Assembly: GCF_020687785.1 (NCBI RefSeq)
Contig: NZ_JAJEWI010000008.1
Span: forward strand, 372,001-436,000
Source: Sphingopyxis yananensis
GTDB lineage: Bacteria; Pseudomonadota; Alphaproteobacteria; Sphingomonadales; Sphingomonadaceae
DNA: 64,000 nt
Reading direction: 5' to 3'
The notes under the pieces: model-generated
Told to the model about the DNA's origin: nothing
Databases searched by the model: none
The model's input: the letters and a program-made list of their open reading frames with translations, nothing else
Program-made: the position numbers and the translations under genes
Shown here: one piece after another, positions 26,452 through 38,905 of the stretch
Numbering within the stretch: position 1 is the stretch's first letter
How the letters are laid out: the number at the start of each line of letters is the position of its first letter

Positions 26452-27501
26452 ATGACCATCAAAAACCCTGTTTATCTTAGTTTGTTACCGCCCGTTCTGC
26501 CGTCGCCCCCAATGGCTCGCAAGGCCCCTTCCCGCCAAGCGTGGCGGGATGCCATGCTATTCGCGGCTGCCATGTCTATGCTCGCCCCGTCCCCGAGCCA
26601 TGCCAGCGAAGCCCCTGCGGCCACCGGACAAAATATCGCCACGCTCACCGACATGACGCGCCTCGCGCAACGCTGCGCGGGTCAAGACGGCGTGGAAAGC
26701 TGGGACATGGCTGTCCATCCCGCGAAGATTCATGGCCGCACCTATTATGTCGGCACTTGCGGTATTGCCGCCATCTTGATCGACACTGACGACGGATTGG
26801 TATTGATCGACGCCGCCACCCAAAAAGGCGGCCCCGCTGTCGCGGCCAGCATCCGGGCCTTAGGTTTTGACCCCGCGAACATCCGCCTGCTGCTCACCAC
26901 CCATGAACATATGGACCATGCGGGCGGACTGGCTTTGATACAAAAGCTCAGCGGCGCGCCCATGCTCGCCATGGCCGACGCCCATAGCGCCTTGTCCACC
27001 GGAAAGCCCGACACCGACGATCCCCAACATGACATGCTGCCGGATATGGATGCCCTGCGTGTCGACGGGGCGTTGCAAGACGGCGTGCCGCTGACCTTTG
27101 GCCAGATTGGCCTGACCCCTTATTCCACGCCGGTTCACACCAAGGGCAGCACAAGCTATGTCTGGCAAAGCTGCGTTGGGGAGGATGACGCAGTTGCCGC
27201 CAACACCCCCGACGCCCGCAACAACTGCGTCACCATCGCCTTTATGGACAGCCTGTCGACGCCCGCCCCTGCTGGCTATTCCTTCCGCCAAAAACCAGAC
27301 CAGCGCCGCCGTATCGAAGCGGGCCTAGCCAAGGCCGCGCAAATATCTTGTACCCTCTTGATTACACCGCACCCTTCTGCCAGCGCGCTGATGGAACGAA
27401 TGGCGGGGCAGAATGCTTTGGTGCAAGAGGGCGCCTGCGCGCATTATGTTGCCACCGCCAAAGTCAATTTTGAAAACCGCCTCGCGAAAGAACCCGAATG
27501 A
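26452..27501 (+). CDS. Subclass B3-like metallo-beta-lactamase
   Basis: Zinc-dependent hydrolase of the B3 beta-lactamase group, 349 residues, with an N-terminal export segment (hydrophobic around residues 34-47, ending near SHASEA). All expected ligands are present: HEHMDH (H151, H153, D155, H156), H229 in PVHTKGST and H307 in ITPHPS. B3-like context is also seen in NNCVTIAFMDSL and APAGYSF. The ATG at 26452 has AAGG eight bases upstream; later ATGs would shorten the leader. The stop overlaps prmA by four bases. Sequence supports the family strongly; whether beta-lactams are real substrates is not shown. Confidence 0.87.
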   Translation: MTIKNPVYLSLLPPVLPSPPMARKAPSRQAWRDAMLFAAAMSMLAPSPSHASEAPAATGQNIATLTDMTRLAQRCAGQDGVESWDMAVHPAKIHGRTYYVGTCGIAAILIDTDDGLVLIDAATQKGGPAVAASIRALGFDPANIRLLLTTHEHMDHAGGLALIQKLSGAPMLAMADAHSALSTGKPDTDDPQHDMLPDMDALRVDGALQDGVPLTFGQIGLTPYSTPVHTKGSTSYVWQSCVGEDDAVAANTPDARNNCVTIAFMDSLSTPAPAGYSFRQKPDQRRRIEAGLAKAAQISCTLLITPHPSASALMERMAGQNALVQEGACAHYVATAKVNFENRLAKEPE

Positions 27502-28469
27502 GCTGGATCATCTCCCTTCCCTGCACCCGCCAAGAGGCAGAGGCGCTCAGCGGTGAAATTCCCGAACTGGAAATGCTAGACAATGCGCCGGTCATTGTGA
27601 CCCGCGAAATCGACGAAGATGCCGATGAATGGCAAGTCGACGCCTATGTCGATGACAAGCCATCGGTGTTACTGGTCCGCACCCTACAAGCGCTGATTCC
27701 CAGCGCGAAAAAGGCCAAGGCCAGCGTTGAACAATTGCCCGAGGAAGATTGGGTCACTCTGTCCCAACAAGGGTTGGAGCCTGTGCAGGCGGGCCGCTTT
27801 TATGTCCACACCAGCAGCTATGCCGACACGGTGCCCTATGGCGCGACCGCCTTTTTGATCGACGCCAGCGAAGCCTTTGGAACGGGCGGCCACGACACCA
27901 CCGCTGGTTGTCTGGCGATGCTCGACCGTCATTACGAATCCAGCCACCGCCCGCGCAACATCATCGATATCGGCACTGGCACCGGATTACTGGCTTTTGC
28001 CGCGCACAGTCTGTGGAACCGCGCGCGCATTATGGCGTCGGATATCGACCCTGCCAGCATCCGCGTGACGCGCGACAATGCCAAAATCAACCATATGCCG
28101 CTGGGCAGCGGTGCGGGTTATATTTCGCTGGCCGTGGCCGCTGGCACCAACCACCCCGGCATCATGCGCCGCGCACCCTATGATTTGGTGATCGCCAATA
28201 TTTTGGCGGGCCCGCTGATCAATTTGGCGGCCGATATTGCCGCCATCACCGCGCCGGGTGGCCATGTCATTTTGGCGGGTTTAATTGCGCGGCAAATGAA
28301 GGATGTTGTGGCCGCTTATCATGGCCATGGCTTCCGCCTTGTTGCGCGGGGCGGCAGCGAAGAATGGCCCTGCCTGATGCTGGTGAAGCGCCGCCGCTAT
28401 GGCTATCGCCGCAAGGAACGGGCGTTTCATCGCCCCAGCCCATCCGACGCCAGCTTCGGCAGTTGGTAA
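27498..28469 (+). CDS. prmA: Ribosomal protein L11 methyltransferase
   Basis: SAM-dependent methylation of L11 lysines and N terminus. The 323-residue protein has an N-terminal L11-recognition domain, then a Rossmann methyltransferase with EAFGTGGHDTTAGCL, IDIGTGTGLLAFAA and the family motif DLVIANILAGPL. ATGA overlap with the beta-lactamase gene means the two are translated in tandem. The C-terminal tail after residue 297 is basic (KRRRYGYRRKERAFHR) and longer than usual. Confidence 0.93.
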   Translation: MSWIISLPCTRQEAEALSGEIPELEMLDNAPVIVTREIDEDADEWQVDAYVDDKPSVLLVRTLQALIPSAKKAKASVEQLPEEDWVTLSQQGLEPVQAGRFYVHTSSYADTVPYGATAFLIDASEAFGTGGHDTTAGCLAMLDRHYESSHRPRNIIDIGTGTGLLAFAAHSLWNRARIMASDIDPASIRVTRDNAKINHMPLGSGAGYISLAVAAGTNHPGIMRRAPYDLVIANILAGPLINLAADIAAITAPGGHVILAGLIARQMKDVVAAYHGHGFRLVARGGSEEWPCLMLVKRRRYGYRRKERAFHRPSPSDASFGSW

Positions 28470-28477
28470 TCAAAATG

Positions 28478-28505
28478 GCCCGCGCTGTGACGACATAGCG
28501 CGGGC
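28478..28505. terminator. Terminator hairpin between prmA and ligA
   Basis: GCCCGCGCT, 10-nt loop, AGCGCGGGC, followed on the plus strand by TGACTTTT. It lies between converging genes and probably serves both. Confidence 0.75.
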
Positions 28506-28511
28506 TGACTT

Positions 28512-31050
<2,539 letters not shown>

Positions 31051-31051
<1 letters not shown>

Positions 31052-32736
31052 CAAGCCGCAACCTCAAGCAATCGTTCCGCCTGCGCACGCGCTTCCACTG
31101 TCACTTCCGTGCCCGAAAGCATCCGCGCAATTTCCTCACGCCGATCCGCGTCGCTGAGGCGGCGCACGCTTGTGCGTGTCACCGTGCCTTGGCTGGATTT
31201 CGCAATCATATAATGGGTGCCGCCCTTGGCCGCGACTTGCGGGCTGTGCGTCACCGCCAGCAATTGTGTGTTGCCCGTCGCCAGCCGCGCCAAACGATCG
31301 CCAATCGCGCTCGCCACCGCGCCGCCAACACCGCGATCAATTTCATCAAAAATAATCGTTTCCGCGCCGCCTTGCTGGGCCAACGATACCTTTAACGCCA
31401 AAATAAAGCGCGACAATTCACCGCCCGACGCAATCTTGCCCAGCGGCCCAAAGGGTGCACCGGGGTTGGTCGAAATCAAAAATTCCACACGGTCGATACC
31501 CTCGGCGCTCCACCGATCGGCGTTTTGTTGTTCAACCAAGGTTTTGATTCGCGCCGCATCCAATTTCAGCGGTTTCAACTCCGCCTCCACGGATTTATCC
31601 AATCGCGCAGCAGCCTTGGCGCGCTGGGCGGACAATTTGGTCGCGGCATGGGTATAGGCCGCCGCCGTGCGCGCCAATTCTTCTTCCAAGCGTTGCAGTC
31701 CCGCATTGCCGCCATCAATGGCGTCCAGCTTGGCGATTTGCTGTTCCAACAAATCGGCCAAATCATCCGGCTGCACATGATGTTTGCGCGCCGCCGCGCG
31801 CAATTCAAACAAGCGCCCTTCGGTTTCTTCGAGGCGGGCGGGTTCAAATTCGCTGGCCAATGCTGCGGCGTGCAATTTCGATTCCGCTTCATCGACGTCA
31901 ATGATGGCGCGGTCCAGGCAAGCCAAAGCCTCCGCCAGCAAATGATGGTCGCCAGCCAGTCGGTCCAGCCGCCGCGCCGCATCGCGCAATTGGGCGGGCG
32001 CCCCTTTATAGGCGTCAAAACTCTTCATAATATCGCCCAGATCACCGGCGATTTTTTCACCCTTTTGCATAGCGGACCGCTCTTCGGCCAATTCCGCTTC
32101 TTCGCCCGCCTGTGGGTTCAGCGCCCGCAATTCCTCAACGCTATGTTCCAACCACTCGCGGTCGCGCTCGGCGCTTTCCAGCGCAGCCCGCGCCTCTTGC
32201 AATTGGGCTTCCGCCTTGCGCCATGCCGCAAAGGCCTTGGCGACCGGCGCGACATCGGCTGTGGCATAAGCGTCCAGCAAAGCCCGATGGCCCGACGGGG
32301 CCAGCAAACCCCGATCATCATGCTGGCCATGAATTTCCACCAATTGCGCGCCCACTTCGCGCAGCAAAGCCGCCGAACAAGGTTGGTCATTGATGAAAGC
32401 ACGGCTGCCACCGTCCAATTTCAACGACCGGCGAATGATCAGCGGTTCACTATCGGGGGCTTCGGGGCCATCGAACTGAAAATCATGGTCGGCCAGCAAT
32501 TGCGCCAGCGCCGTGCCCGCACGGGGTGGGTCAAAGCTGGCGATGACTTGGGCCGCATCCGTACCTTGGCGCACCAAGCCCATGTCGGCGCGGTTGCCCA
32601 GCACCAAGCCCAGCGCATCCAGCAAAATGGATTTACCGGCCCCTGTTTCGCCGGTCAAAACGCCCAAACCCGCCTCAAACTCCAAGTCTAGGCGGTCGAT
32701 CAGGACAATATTGGCGATGGATAGCGCCTTTAACAT
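31051..32736 (-). CDS. recN: DNA repair protein RecN
   Basis: SMC-like ATPase for double-strand break repair, 561 residues. Walker A GETGAGKS with K35, long central coiled coil (about residues 150-360), and the C-terminal signature LSRFILALKVSL and Walker B IIFDEIDRGVGG. It lies downstream of bamD by 108 bp, an arrangement common in alphaproteobacteria, and is coupled to the ABM-like gene. Confidence 0.96.
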
Positions 32737-32844
32737 GTCCGGTCCCTAACAAAGAACAAAACAGGAATCTATTATTCTTTACAACTCATTTGAAAAGGCG
32801 AGAGACCAACCCCGCCTCATCAAGCCTTCACGCCATATTGCCGA

Positions 32845-33639
32845 CTAGGCCGAAGGCGCGTGCTTTTTCATCAGATCAAAAGCGCGCTTATACCAATCGC
32901 TACCCGGATAATTGGCACCCAATACGGCCGCCGATTTCTTGGCTTCGTCTGGAACGCCCAGCGCCAGATAGGATTCGGTCAAGCGATACAAAGCCTCTGG
33001 CGTGTGGCTAGTGGTCTGGAACTTGTCCACCACTTCGCGAAAGCGGATGGATGCCGCCAGCCAGTTGGACGACCGCTGGTAAAAACGGCCAATTTCCATT
33101 TCCTTGCCAGCCAAATGGTCTTGCACCAAATCCACCTTCAACCGTGCATCCGCTGCATAGCGGGTGTCGGGATAGCGGCGGATCACTTCGCCCAGCGCAT
33201 TGCTGGCTTGTTCGGTGATTTTCTGGTCACGGGTCACGTCGCTGATCTGCTCATAATAGCTGAGCGCGATCAGATAATAAGCATAAGGCGCGTCTTTATT
33301 GCCGGGGTGAATCGACAAGAAGCGCTGCGCCGATTCAATGGCCGGCGTATATTCGCGGTCCATATAATAAGAAAAGCTGCTCATCAGCTGCGCACGGCGC
33401 GCCCATGGCGAATAAGGGTGCTGACGCTCCACTTCATCGAACAAAGCGGCAGCCAGACGGTAATTGCCTTGATCCAATCGGTCCTGCGCGGCGCGGTACA
33501 GCGTGTTCACATCGCGGGCGACATAGCGCGTGTCGCGCTTCACACTGGCACCCCCGCCACATGCAGCCACAAGCGGCGTAATCACGAGAGTCGCGGCGAG
33601 CAGGCGCGTCACGGCGCGCGATGAAAGACGATTGGTCAT
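32845..33639 (-). CDS. bamD: Outer-membrane assembly lipoprotein BamD
   Basis: Essential TPR lipoprotein of the BAM complex that inserts beta-barrel proteins into the outer membrane. The 264-residue protein has a lipobox LVAAC (lipidated C27) followed by five tetratricopeptide-like repeats (for example YRAAQDRLDQGNYRLAAALF and YPDTRYAADARLKVDLVQDH). RecN follows on the same strand. Confidence 0.95.
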   Translation of the reverse strand: MTNRLSSRAVTRLLAATLVITPLVAACGGGASVKRDTRYVARDVNTLYRAAQDRLDQGNYRLAAALFDEVERQHPYSPWARRAQLMSSFSYYMDREYTPAIESAQRFLSIHPGNKDAPYAYYLIALSYYEQISDVTRDQKITEQASNALGEVIRRYPDTRYAADARLKVDLVQDHLAGKEMEIGRFYQRSSNWLAASIRFREVVDKFQTTSHTPEALYRLTESYLALGVPDEAKKSAAVLGANYPGSDWYKRAFDLMKKHAPSA

Positions 33640-33753
33640 GCGCGCGGTATAGCCACAGTCGGGATGAACGCAAAATAAATGATGCAGCTTTGCGCACCAT
33701 AATCATCATGATTTTTCAGGCTTGGGCCAACCGGCGTCATTTCCAATTCCCTT

Positions 33754-34485
33754 TTATGCGTCATCATCATCGCCCTCATCGCCATTTTCCGCAGAAACCG
33801 GCACATCTGCGGGCTTCACCACACAGCCAAGGGGCGCATCGGCGGGGGCCGCTATGCGCTTGGCGCTGCGGATCGCAATTTTGGGGGCCAACATCTGCCC
33901 CTGCATCACGCCCACACCGTCGGTAGGCGAAACGGGGGCTTGGAAAATCGCCTCTGCCACCGCAGAACCTTCGATCAATTCCCCGAAAACCGCAAAGCCC
34001 GCCGTGTCGCCATTGGTCCGCGCTGGGTCGGCGTCAAAGCCTTTAATGGACGATAATAAAATGAAAAAATCTGTCGTCGCGTCGCCGGGGTTCAGCCGCG
34101 CCATCGACAAAGCGCCCTTGCAATGGGTCAGCCCCGTTTCATTGGTGGGCTCATGCGCAATGGCGGGATAGTTCAGCCGCGCATCGCCGCGATTGCCCGC
34201 CTGAATAATTTGGTTGTGATCGCCCCAATTGCGGGTGGCACGATAAAATTGAAAGCCGTTCATGCGCTTCGAATCGACATAGCGCAGGAAATTGCCCGCC
34301 GTGATCGGCGCGCGCTGCGTTTCCAGCCGCACCACCATGCGCCCTGCATCGGTCAACAGTTCCACATAAATGCGGTTATCGGGAACAACAGCGGGTGCCT
34401 CTGGCACGGTCTGCGGCGCGGATGACGCAACGGGCTGCACAGCGGCAGCGGCCAGAGCGAGCATGGAAGCAAATGTCGTCAGCAT
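33754..34485 (-). CDS. Exported cyclophilin-type peptidyl-prolyl isomerase
   Basis: Catalyses proline isomerisation during folding, here in the periplasm. The 243-residue protein has a signal peptide (LTTFASMLALAAAAVQPVAS) and a cyclophilin domain with APITAGNFLRYVD, FYRATRNWGDHNQIIQAG, GALSMARLNPGDATTDFFIL and FAVFGELIEG. The catalytic arginine and the QxG and FF positions are kept, although several flanking residues differ from canonical cyclophilins. The C terminus is acidic (ENGDEGDDDDA). Confidence 0.88.
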   Translation of the reverse strand: MLTTFASMLALAAAAVQPVASSAPQTVPEAPAVVPDNRIYVELLTDAGRMVVRLETQRAPITAGNFLRYVDSKRMNGFQFYRATRNWGDHNQIIQAGNRGDARLNYPAIAHEPTNETGLTHCKGALSMARLNPGDATTDFFILLSSIKGFDADPARTNGDTAGFAVFGELIEGSAVAEAIFQAPVSPTDGVGVMQGQMLAPKIAIRSAKRIAAPADAPLGCVVKPADVPVSAENGDEGDDDDA

Positions 34486-34618
34486 CTTGGCAACATAAAC
34501 GCAATTTCCATCCGATTGAAATGGGGCAAATGACCTGTGCCAACAGAATTTGCCATGGCGCTGTTGCCATAGGTCCCCCGAGCCCTATTCCTATCGCGAA
34601 AATCAGGAGAATATGTTG

Positions 34619-35074
34619 ATGGAAATTCGCCCCGCCACCTATGATGATATCGACGCTTTGGCTGTGCTATTCGATGCCTACCGCCAATTTTATGGACAGC
34701 CGTGTGATATGGCAGGCGCGGCAACCTTTCTGCGTGCGCGTTTGGACCATCAGCAATCGACGATTTTCGTGGCAGCAGTGGGGGCAGCGGCATCAGAAAC
34801 ACTCATCGGCTTTACCCAACTCTATCCCAGCTTTTCTTCCACCCGCATGGCCCCGATCTTCATCCTGAATGATTTGTTCGTGACACCAGATGCCCGCCAA
34901 CAAGGCACCGCCTCGGCCCTTCTTCGCGCCGCAGCAGATTTCGCCCGCACCCAAGGCGCGCTGCGCCTCACCCTATCCACAGCGCATGACAATCTGGCCG
35001 CACAGGCTCTCTATGAGCGTGAGGGCTGGACCCGCGACACAGCATTTCGCACCTACAACCTCCCCCTCGCCTGA
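34619..35074 (+). CDS. GNAT-family N-acetyltransferase
   Basis: Transfers an acyl group from CoA to an amine. The 151-residue protein carries the acetyl-CoA-binding motif A (LNDLFVTPDARQQGTASALL) and a C-terminal ALYEREGWTRD typical of the fold. Three closely spaced start codons exist; the ATG at 34619 has AGGAG nine bases upstream, whereas the one at 34613 has only three. Substrate unknown. It converges with pnp across a shared terminator. Confidence 0.88.
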   Translation: MEIRPATYDDIDALAVLFDAYRQFYGQPCDMAGAATFLRARLDHQQSTIFVAAVGAAASETLIGFTQLYPSFSSTRMAPIFILNDLFVTPDARQQGTASALLRAAADFARTQGALRLTLSTAHDNLAAQALYEREGWTRDTAFRTYNLPLA

Positions 35075-35088
35075 ACCACCGAGCAACC

Positions 35089-35120
35089 AAAAAGGGCCCC
35101 GCAATCGCGAGGCCCTTCTT
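35089..35120. terminator. Bidirectional terminator between the GNAT gene and pnp
   Basis: A5-GGGCC, 12-nt loop, GGCCCTTCTT. The A-rich side terminates pnp on the minus strand, the T-rich side the acetyltransferase. Confidence 0.85.
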
Positions 35121-35140
35121 ATTCATCCGTATCGGAAGGA

Positions 35141-37444
35141 TTAGTCCTTCAGGAAATCAGGCACATGGCCTTGATCGTCCGGACCGTCATTGCGTTCGCG
35201 GCGTGGGCCACGATCGCCGCCTTCACGGCGCGGGCCACGACCACGGTCGCCACCACGGCCACCACGGCCACCATCGCCATCACGGCGTGGGCCACGGTCG
35301 CCGCGCGGTTCGCGGGGTTCGCGCGCCGGACGGGTGTCTTCCAATTCTTCGCCGGTTTCTTGGTCAACAACGCGCATGGACAGGCGAACCTTGCCACGCT
35401 GGTCGATTTCCAAAACCTTGACCTTCACGTCTTGGCCTTCGGTCAGAACGTCCGCGACCTTTTCGACGCGCTCATTCTTGATTTCCGACACATGAACCAA
35501 GCCGTCCTTGCCGCCCATGAAGTTCACAAAAGCGCCGAAATCAACGAGGTTTACAACCTTACCGTCGTAAATCTTGCCAACTTCTGCTTCTTCGACGATG
35601 CCCGAAATCCACTTACGAGCCGCTTCAATTTGGCTGAGATCGCTCGACGAGATTTTGATCAAACCTTCGTCATCGATATCAACCTTGGCGCCGGTGGTTG
35701 CCACGATTTCGCGGATGACCTTACCGCCCGTGCCGATGATGTCGCGGATCTTAGACTTGTCGATCTGCATCGTTTCGATGCGCGGTGCGTGAGCCGACAG
35801 TTCTTGGCGGGTTTCGCCCAAAGCCTTGTTCATTTCACCAAGGATGTGCGCGCGGCCTTCCTTGGCTTGGTTCAGCGCCTTTTCGAAGATTTCGCGGGTG
35901 ATGCCAGCGATCTTAATGTCCATCTGCATCGTGGTGATGCCTTCGGACGTACCGGCTACCTTGAAGTCCATGTCGCCGAGGTGATCTTCATCGCCCAAGA
36001 TGTCCGACAGGATGGCATATTCGCCGCCTTCGAGGATCAGACCCATGGCGATACCCGAAACCGGACGCTTAATGGGAACGCCCGCATCCATCAGCGACAG
36101 CGAACCGCCGCAAACCGTCGCCATCGACGACGAGCCGTTCGACTCGGTGATGTCGCTGGTCAAACGGATGGTGTAAGGGAATTCATCCTTGGTTGGCAGC
36201 ACAGGGTGCAGCGCACGCCATGCCAGCTTACCATGGCCGATTTCACGGCGGCCAGGCGCACCGAAGCGGCCCACTTCACCCACCGAATAGGGGGGGAAGT
36301 TATAGTGCAGCATGAAGTTTTCGTAACGCAGACCGCCCAAACCGTCGATCATTTGCTCTGCGTCCTTGGTGCCCAAGGTGCAGGTCGAGATCGATTGGGT
36401 TTCACCGCGCGTGAACAGCGACGAACCATGGGCGCGTGGCAGGAAGTGCGTTTCTGCTACGATCGGACGGATTTGCGTGGTGGTACGACCGTCGATGCGG
36501 GTGCCATCCTTCAAGATCGCACGGCGAACGATTTCCGATTCCAGCTTCTTGGTCAGCTTGATGCCAGCCATCACGTCTTGTGGCGACAGGCCATCAGCGG
36601 TGAACTGGGCCTTGGCCTTGTCACGAGCAGCGTTCAGCGCGTTCGAACGGGCCGATTTGTCGGTCAGCTTATAAGCCGCTGCGATATCCGCGCCGATCAA
36701 ATCCTTCAGCTTGGCCTTCAGGTCAGCGTTGCCATCGCTAGCCGCCATTTCCCAAGGTTCCTTGGCGGCTTGTTCGGCCAGATTGATGATCGCCTTGATC
36801 ACATCACGGCAAGCGTCATGCGCGAACAGGACCGCGCCCAGCATGATGTCTTCGGACAACTCATTGGCTTCCGATTCCACCATCATCACCGCGTCATGCG
36901 TTGCGGCCACAACCAAGTCCAGATCGCCAGCAGCAACCTGTTCATCGGTCGGGTTCAGCACATATTCGCCGTCCACATAACCGACACGGGCTGCCCCGAT
37001 GGGGCCCATGAACGGTACGCCCGAAATGGTCAAAGCAGCGGACGCCGCAACCAAAGCCAGAATATCCGGCTCATTATGACCGTCATAGCTCAGCACATGA
37101 GCAATGGTGTTGATTTCGTTATAGAAACCTTCTGGGAACAGCGGGCGGATCGGACGGTCGATCAAACGCGATACCAGCGTTTCCTTTTCCGTCGCGCCGC
37201 GTTCGCGCTTGAAGAAGCCACCGGGGATGCGGCCCGCAGCCGAATATTTTTCCTGATAGTGTACGGTCAGCGGGAAGAAATCTTGGCCGTCTTTCACCGA
37301 TTTCGCTGCGGTCACGGCGCACAATACCACCGTTTCGCCCAGCGTTGCCATCACAGCACCATCGGCTTGACGAGCAACCTTGCCCGTTTCGAGGGTCAGC
37401 GTTTCGCCGCCCCATTCGATCGACACTTTCTTTACATCGAACAT
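35141..37444 (-). CDS. pnp: Polynucleotide phosphorylase
   Basis: 3'-5' phosphorolytic exoribonuclease of the degradosome, 767 residues. Order: two RNase PH domains around an all-alpha linker ([17 protein letters not shown] in the first, [14 protein letters not shown] and [17 protein letters not shown] in the second), a KH domain ([14 protein letters not shown]) and S1 domain ([20 protein letters not shown]). The C-terminal tail is strikingly rich in RGG/RGP/DRG repeats for about 60 residues before the acidic end [19 protein letters not shown] lies six bases before the ATG. It follows rpsO by about 200 bp, the classical order. Confidence 0.98.
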   Translation of the reverse strand: MFDVKKVSIEWGGETLTLETGKVARQADGAVMATLGETVVLCAVTAAKSVKDGQDFFPLTVHYQEKYSAAGRIPGGFFKRERGATEKETLVSRLIDRPIRPLFPEGFYNEINTIAHVLSYDGHNEPDILALVAASAALTISGVPFMGPIGAARVGYVDGEYVLNPTDEQVAAGDLDLVVAATHDAVMMVESEANELSEDIMLGAVLFAHDACRDVIKAIINLAEQAAKEPWEMAASDGNADLKAKLKDLIGADIAAAYKLTDKSARSNALNAARDKAKAQFTADGLSPQDVMAGIKLTKKLESEIVRRAILKDGTRIDGRTTTQIRPIVAETHFLPRAHGSSLFTRGETQSISTCTLGTKDAEQMIDGLGGLRYENFMLHYNFPPYSVGEVGRFGAPGRREIGHGKLAWRALHPVLPTKDEFPYTIRLTSDITESNGSSSMATVCGGSLSLMDAGVPIKRPVSGIAMGLILEGGEYAILSDILGDEDHLGDMDFKVAGTSEGITTMQMDIKIAGITREIFEKALNQAKEGRAHILGEMNKALGETRQELSAHAPRIETMQIDKSKIRDIIGTGGKVIREIVATTGAKVDIDDEGLIKISSSDLSQIEAARKWISGIVEEAEVGKIYDGKVVNLVDFGAFVNFMGGKDGLVHVSEIKNERVEKVADVLTEGQDVKVKVLEIDQRGKVRLSMRVVDQETGEELEDTRPAREPREPRGDRGPRRDGDGGRGGRGGDRGRGPRREGGDRGPRRERNDGPDDQGHVPDFLKD

Positions 37445-37610
37445 ATATTTTCCTTCGCCCGCTCAGCCCTATGCTGGGCGGGGCCTCTGTTCCGGGCAAT
37501 CCGGCCCGGGCGGGTCGGGGCGCAAATTCCGCCCCTTAAATTGTTGGAAAACTGACGCCGAATTGCAGCAGTTCTCCAGCCGATATGCCCCATGAAATTC
37601 ACATAGGGGT

Positions 37611-37640
37611 AAAACAAAAGCGGCCCCGAAACGGAGCCGC
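37611..37640 (-). terminator. Terminator after rpsO
   Basis: On the minus strand GCGGCTCCG-TTT-CGGGGCCGC followed by TTTTGTTTT. It sits between rpsO and pnp, so pnp is read by run-through or from its own promoter in the remaining 170 bp. Confidence 0.85.
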
Positions 37641-37651
37641 CTTCGCTTGAA

Positions 37652-37921
37652 TTACTTACGAAGACCAAGCTTCGCAATCAGGTCTTGATAGCGACCCAGA
37701 TCCTTCTTCTTCAGATAGTCCAGCAAGCTACGACGCTTGTTGACCATCATCAGCAGACCACGGCGGCTATGGTTATCCTTGTGGTGCGACTTGAAGTGAC
37801 CGGTCAGGGTGTTGATACGGTCGGTCAAGATAGCAACTTGGACTTCAGGCGAACCGGTGTCACCAGCTTCGCGGGCGAATTCGGTGATCAGTTCGGCTTT
37901 ACGTTCTGCAGTAATCGACAT
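37652..37921 (-). CDS. rpsO: 30S ribosomal protein S15
   Basis: Early-assembling small-subunit protein that binds the 16S central domain; 89 residues, the family length. Hallmarks: [48 protein letters not shown]. It lies 24 bp after truB and upstream of pnp. Confidence 0.98.
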   Translation of the reverse strand: MSITAERKAELITEFAREAGDTGSPEVQVAILTDRINTLTGHFKSHHKDNHSRRGLLMMVNKRRSLLDYLKKKDLGRYQDLIAKLGLRK

Positions 37922-37945
37922 GGATAACTTTCCTCGACATCCATT

Positions 37946-38854
37946 TTACAAGTTAAACCCCCGCACGACTTTCAGCGAACCCGCTGTGGCTTCTATCAAG
38001 GCGATGGGGCAATTTTCATCGTCCCGACCCCAATAAAGCCCATCATCCGTGGGAACTCCGGTCCAGATGCGACCCTGTCGGATCGCCATTACCGCCTCCG
38101 GAGAGAGGTCAAGAGCCGGGATGTCGACCAGCCCAACCTCCAGCGGTAATATCACATCTGATGGGTCTGCGCCTTGGCCCAAAGCGTTCAATTTGTCCAG
38201 CGAAATCGCTTGTTTTACGGTGAAAGGCCCCGCTTTCACGCGGCGTAACATGGTCACATGTCCCACGCTGCCCACGGCCAGCGCGATGTCGCGAGCCAGA
38301 CTGCGAATATAGGTTCCCTTGGACACATGGGCGATAAAGCTGGCATATGTCAGCGGCTTATCCATATGTTCCAGCGTGCCATCATCCAGAAAATCCAGCG
38401 CATAGACTGTAACATCCCGCGCTTTCATTTCCACCACTTCGCCCTTGCGCGCCAAATCATAGGCCCGCTCGCCATCAATTTTGATGGCGGAATACATGGG
38501 TGGAATTTGCGCAATCGGGCCACGAAACTGGTCCAAAACAGCCGCAATCTGATGATGCGTGGGCCGAACATCGCTGGTCGCGACCACCGCCCCTTCGGCA
38601 TCCAGCCCATCCGTCTGGGTACCGAATTCCACCGTGAAATGGTAAATTTTGCTGGCATCCAGCATATGGCCGGTCAGCTTGGTTGCCTCGCCCAGCGCAA
38701 TCGGCAACACGCCGGTTGCCAGCGGGTCCAGCGTGCCGCCATGCCCGACCTTGACCTTGCCCAGCCCCGCCTCGCGGCAATTGCGCTTGACCGCCGCCAC
38801 GGCTTGCGTTGACCCTAGCCCCAAGGGCTTGTCCAATATGATCCAACCATTCAT
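37946..38854 (-). CDS. truB: tRNA pseudouridine(55) synthase
   Basis: Makes the T-loop pseudouridine 55 in tRNAs. The 302-residue protein has the catalytic aspartate D43 in GGTLDPLATGVLP, YEFGTQTD-like (VEFGTQTDGLD), PPMYSAIKIDGERAYDLAR and SKGTYIRSLARDIA. The C-terminal region is the short PUA-like part. It is followed by rpsO; upstream lies a flavin monooxygenase rather than rbfA. Confidence 0.97.
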   Translation of the reverse strand: MNGWIILDKPLGLGSTQAVAAVKRNCREAGLGKVKVGHGGTLDPLATGVLPIALGEATKLTGHMLDASKIYHFTVEFGTQTDGLDAEGAVVATSDVRPTHHQIAAVLDQFRGPIAQIPPMYSAIKIDGERAYDLARKGEVVEMKARDVTVYALDFLDDGTLEHMDKPLTYASFIAHVSKGTYIRSLARDIALAVGSVGHVTMLRRVKAGPFTVKQAISLDKLNALGQGADPSDVILPLEVGLVDIPALDLSPEAVMAIRQGRIWTGVPTDDGLYWGRDDENCPIALIEATAGSLKVVRGFNL

Positions 38855-38905
38855 GGATTCGCCGCTAGGGCCTCATCCCCCCAACTGTCAAATCAGCGCC
38901 AATTG

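Noticed and set aside
26213-26455. 80-residue plus-strand frame upstream of the beta-lactamase
   Set aside because: It spans the ald promoter region, has no good start signal and overlaps the better-supported 27-codon frame.
35165-37555. 796-residue open frame on the plus strand opposite pnp
   Set aside because: Shadow of pnp; its Thr/Ala/Val-rich start is the complement of the RGG codons. Similar long shadows lie opposite sdhA (21929-23848), ald and sdhC (24309-26273) and infB (42735-44690).
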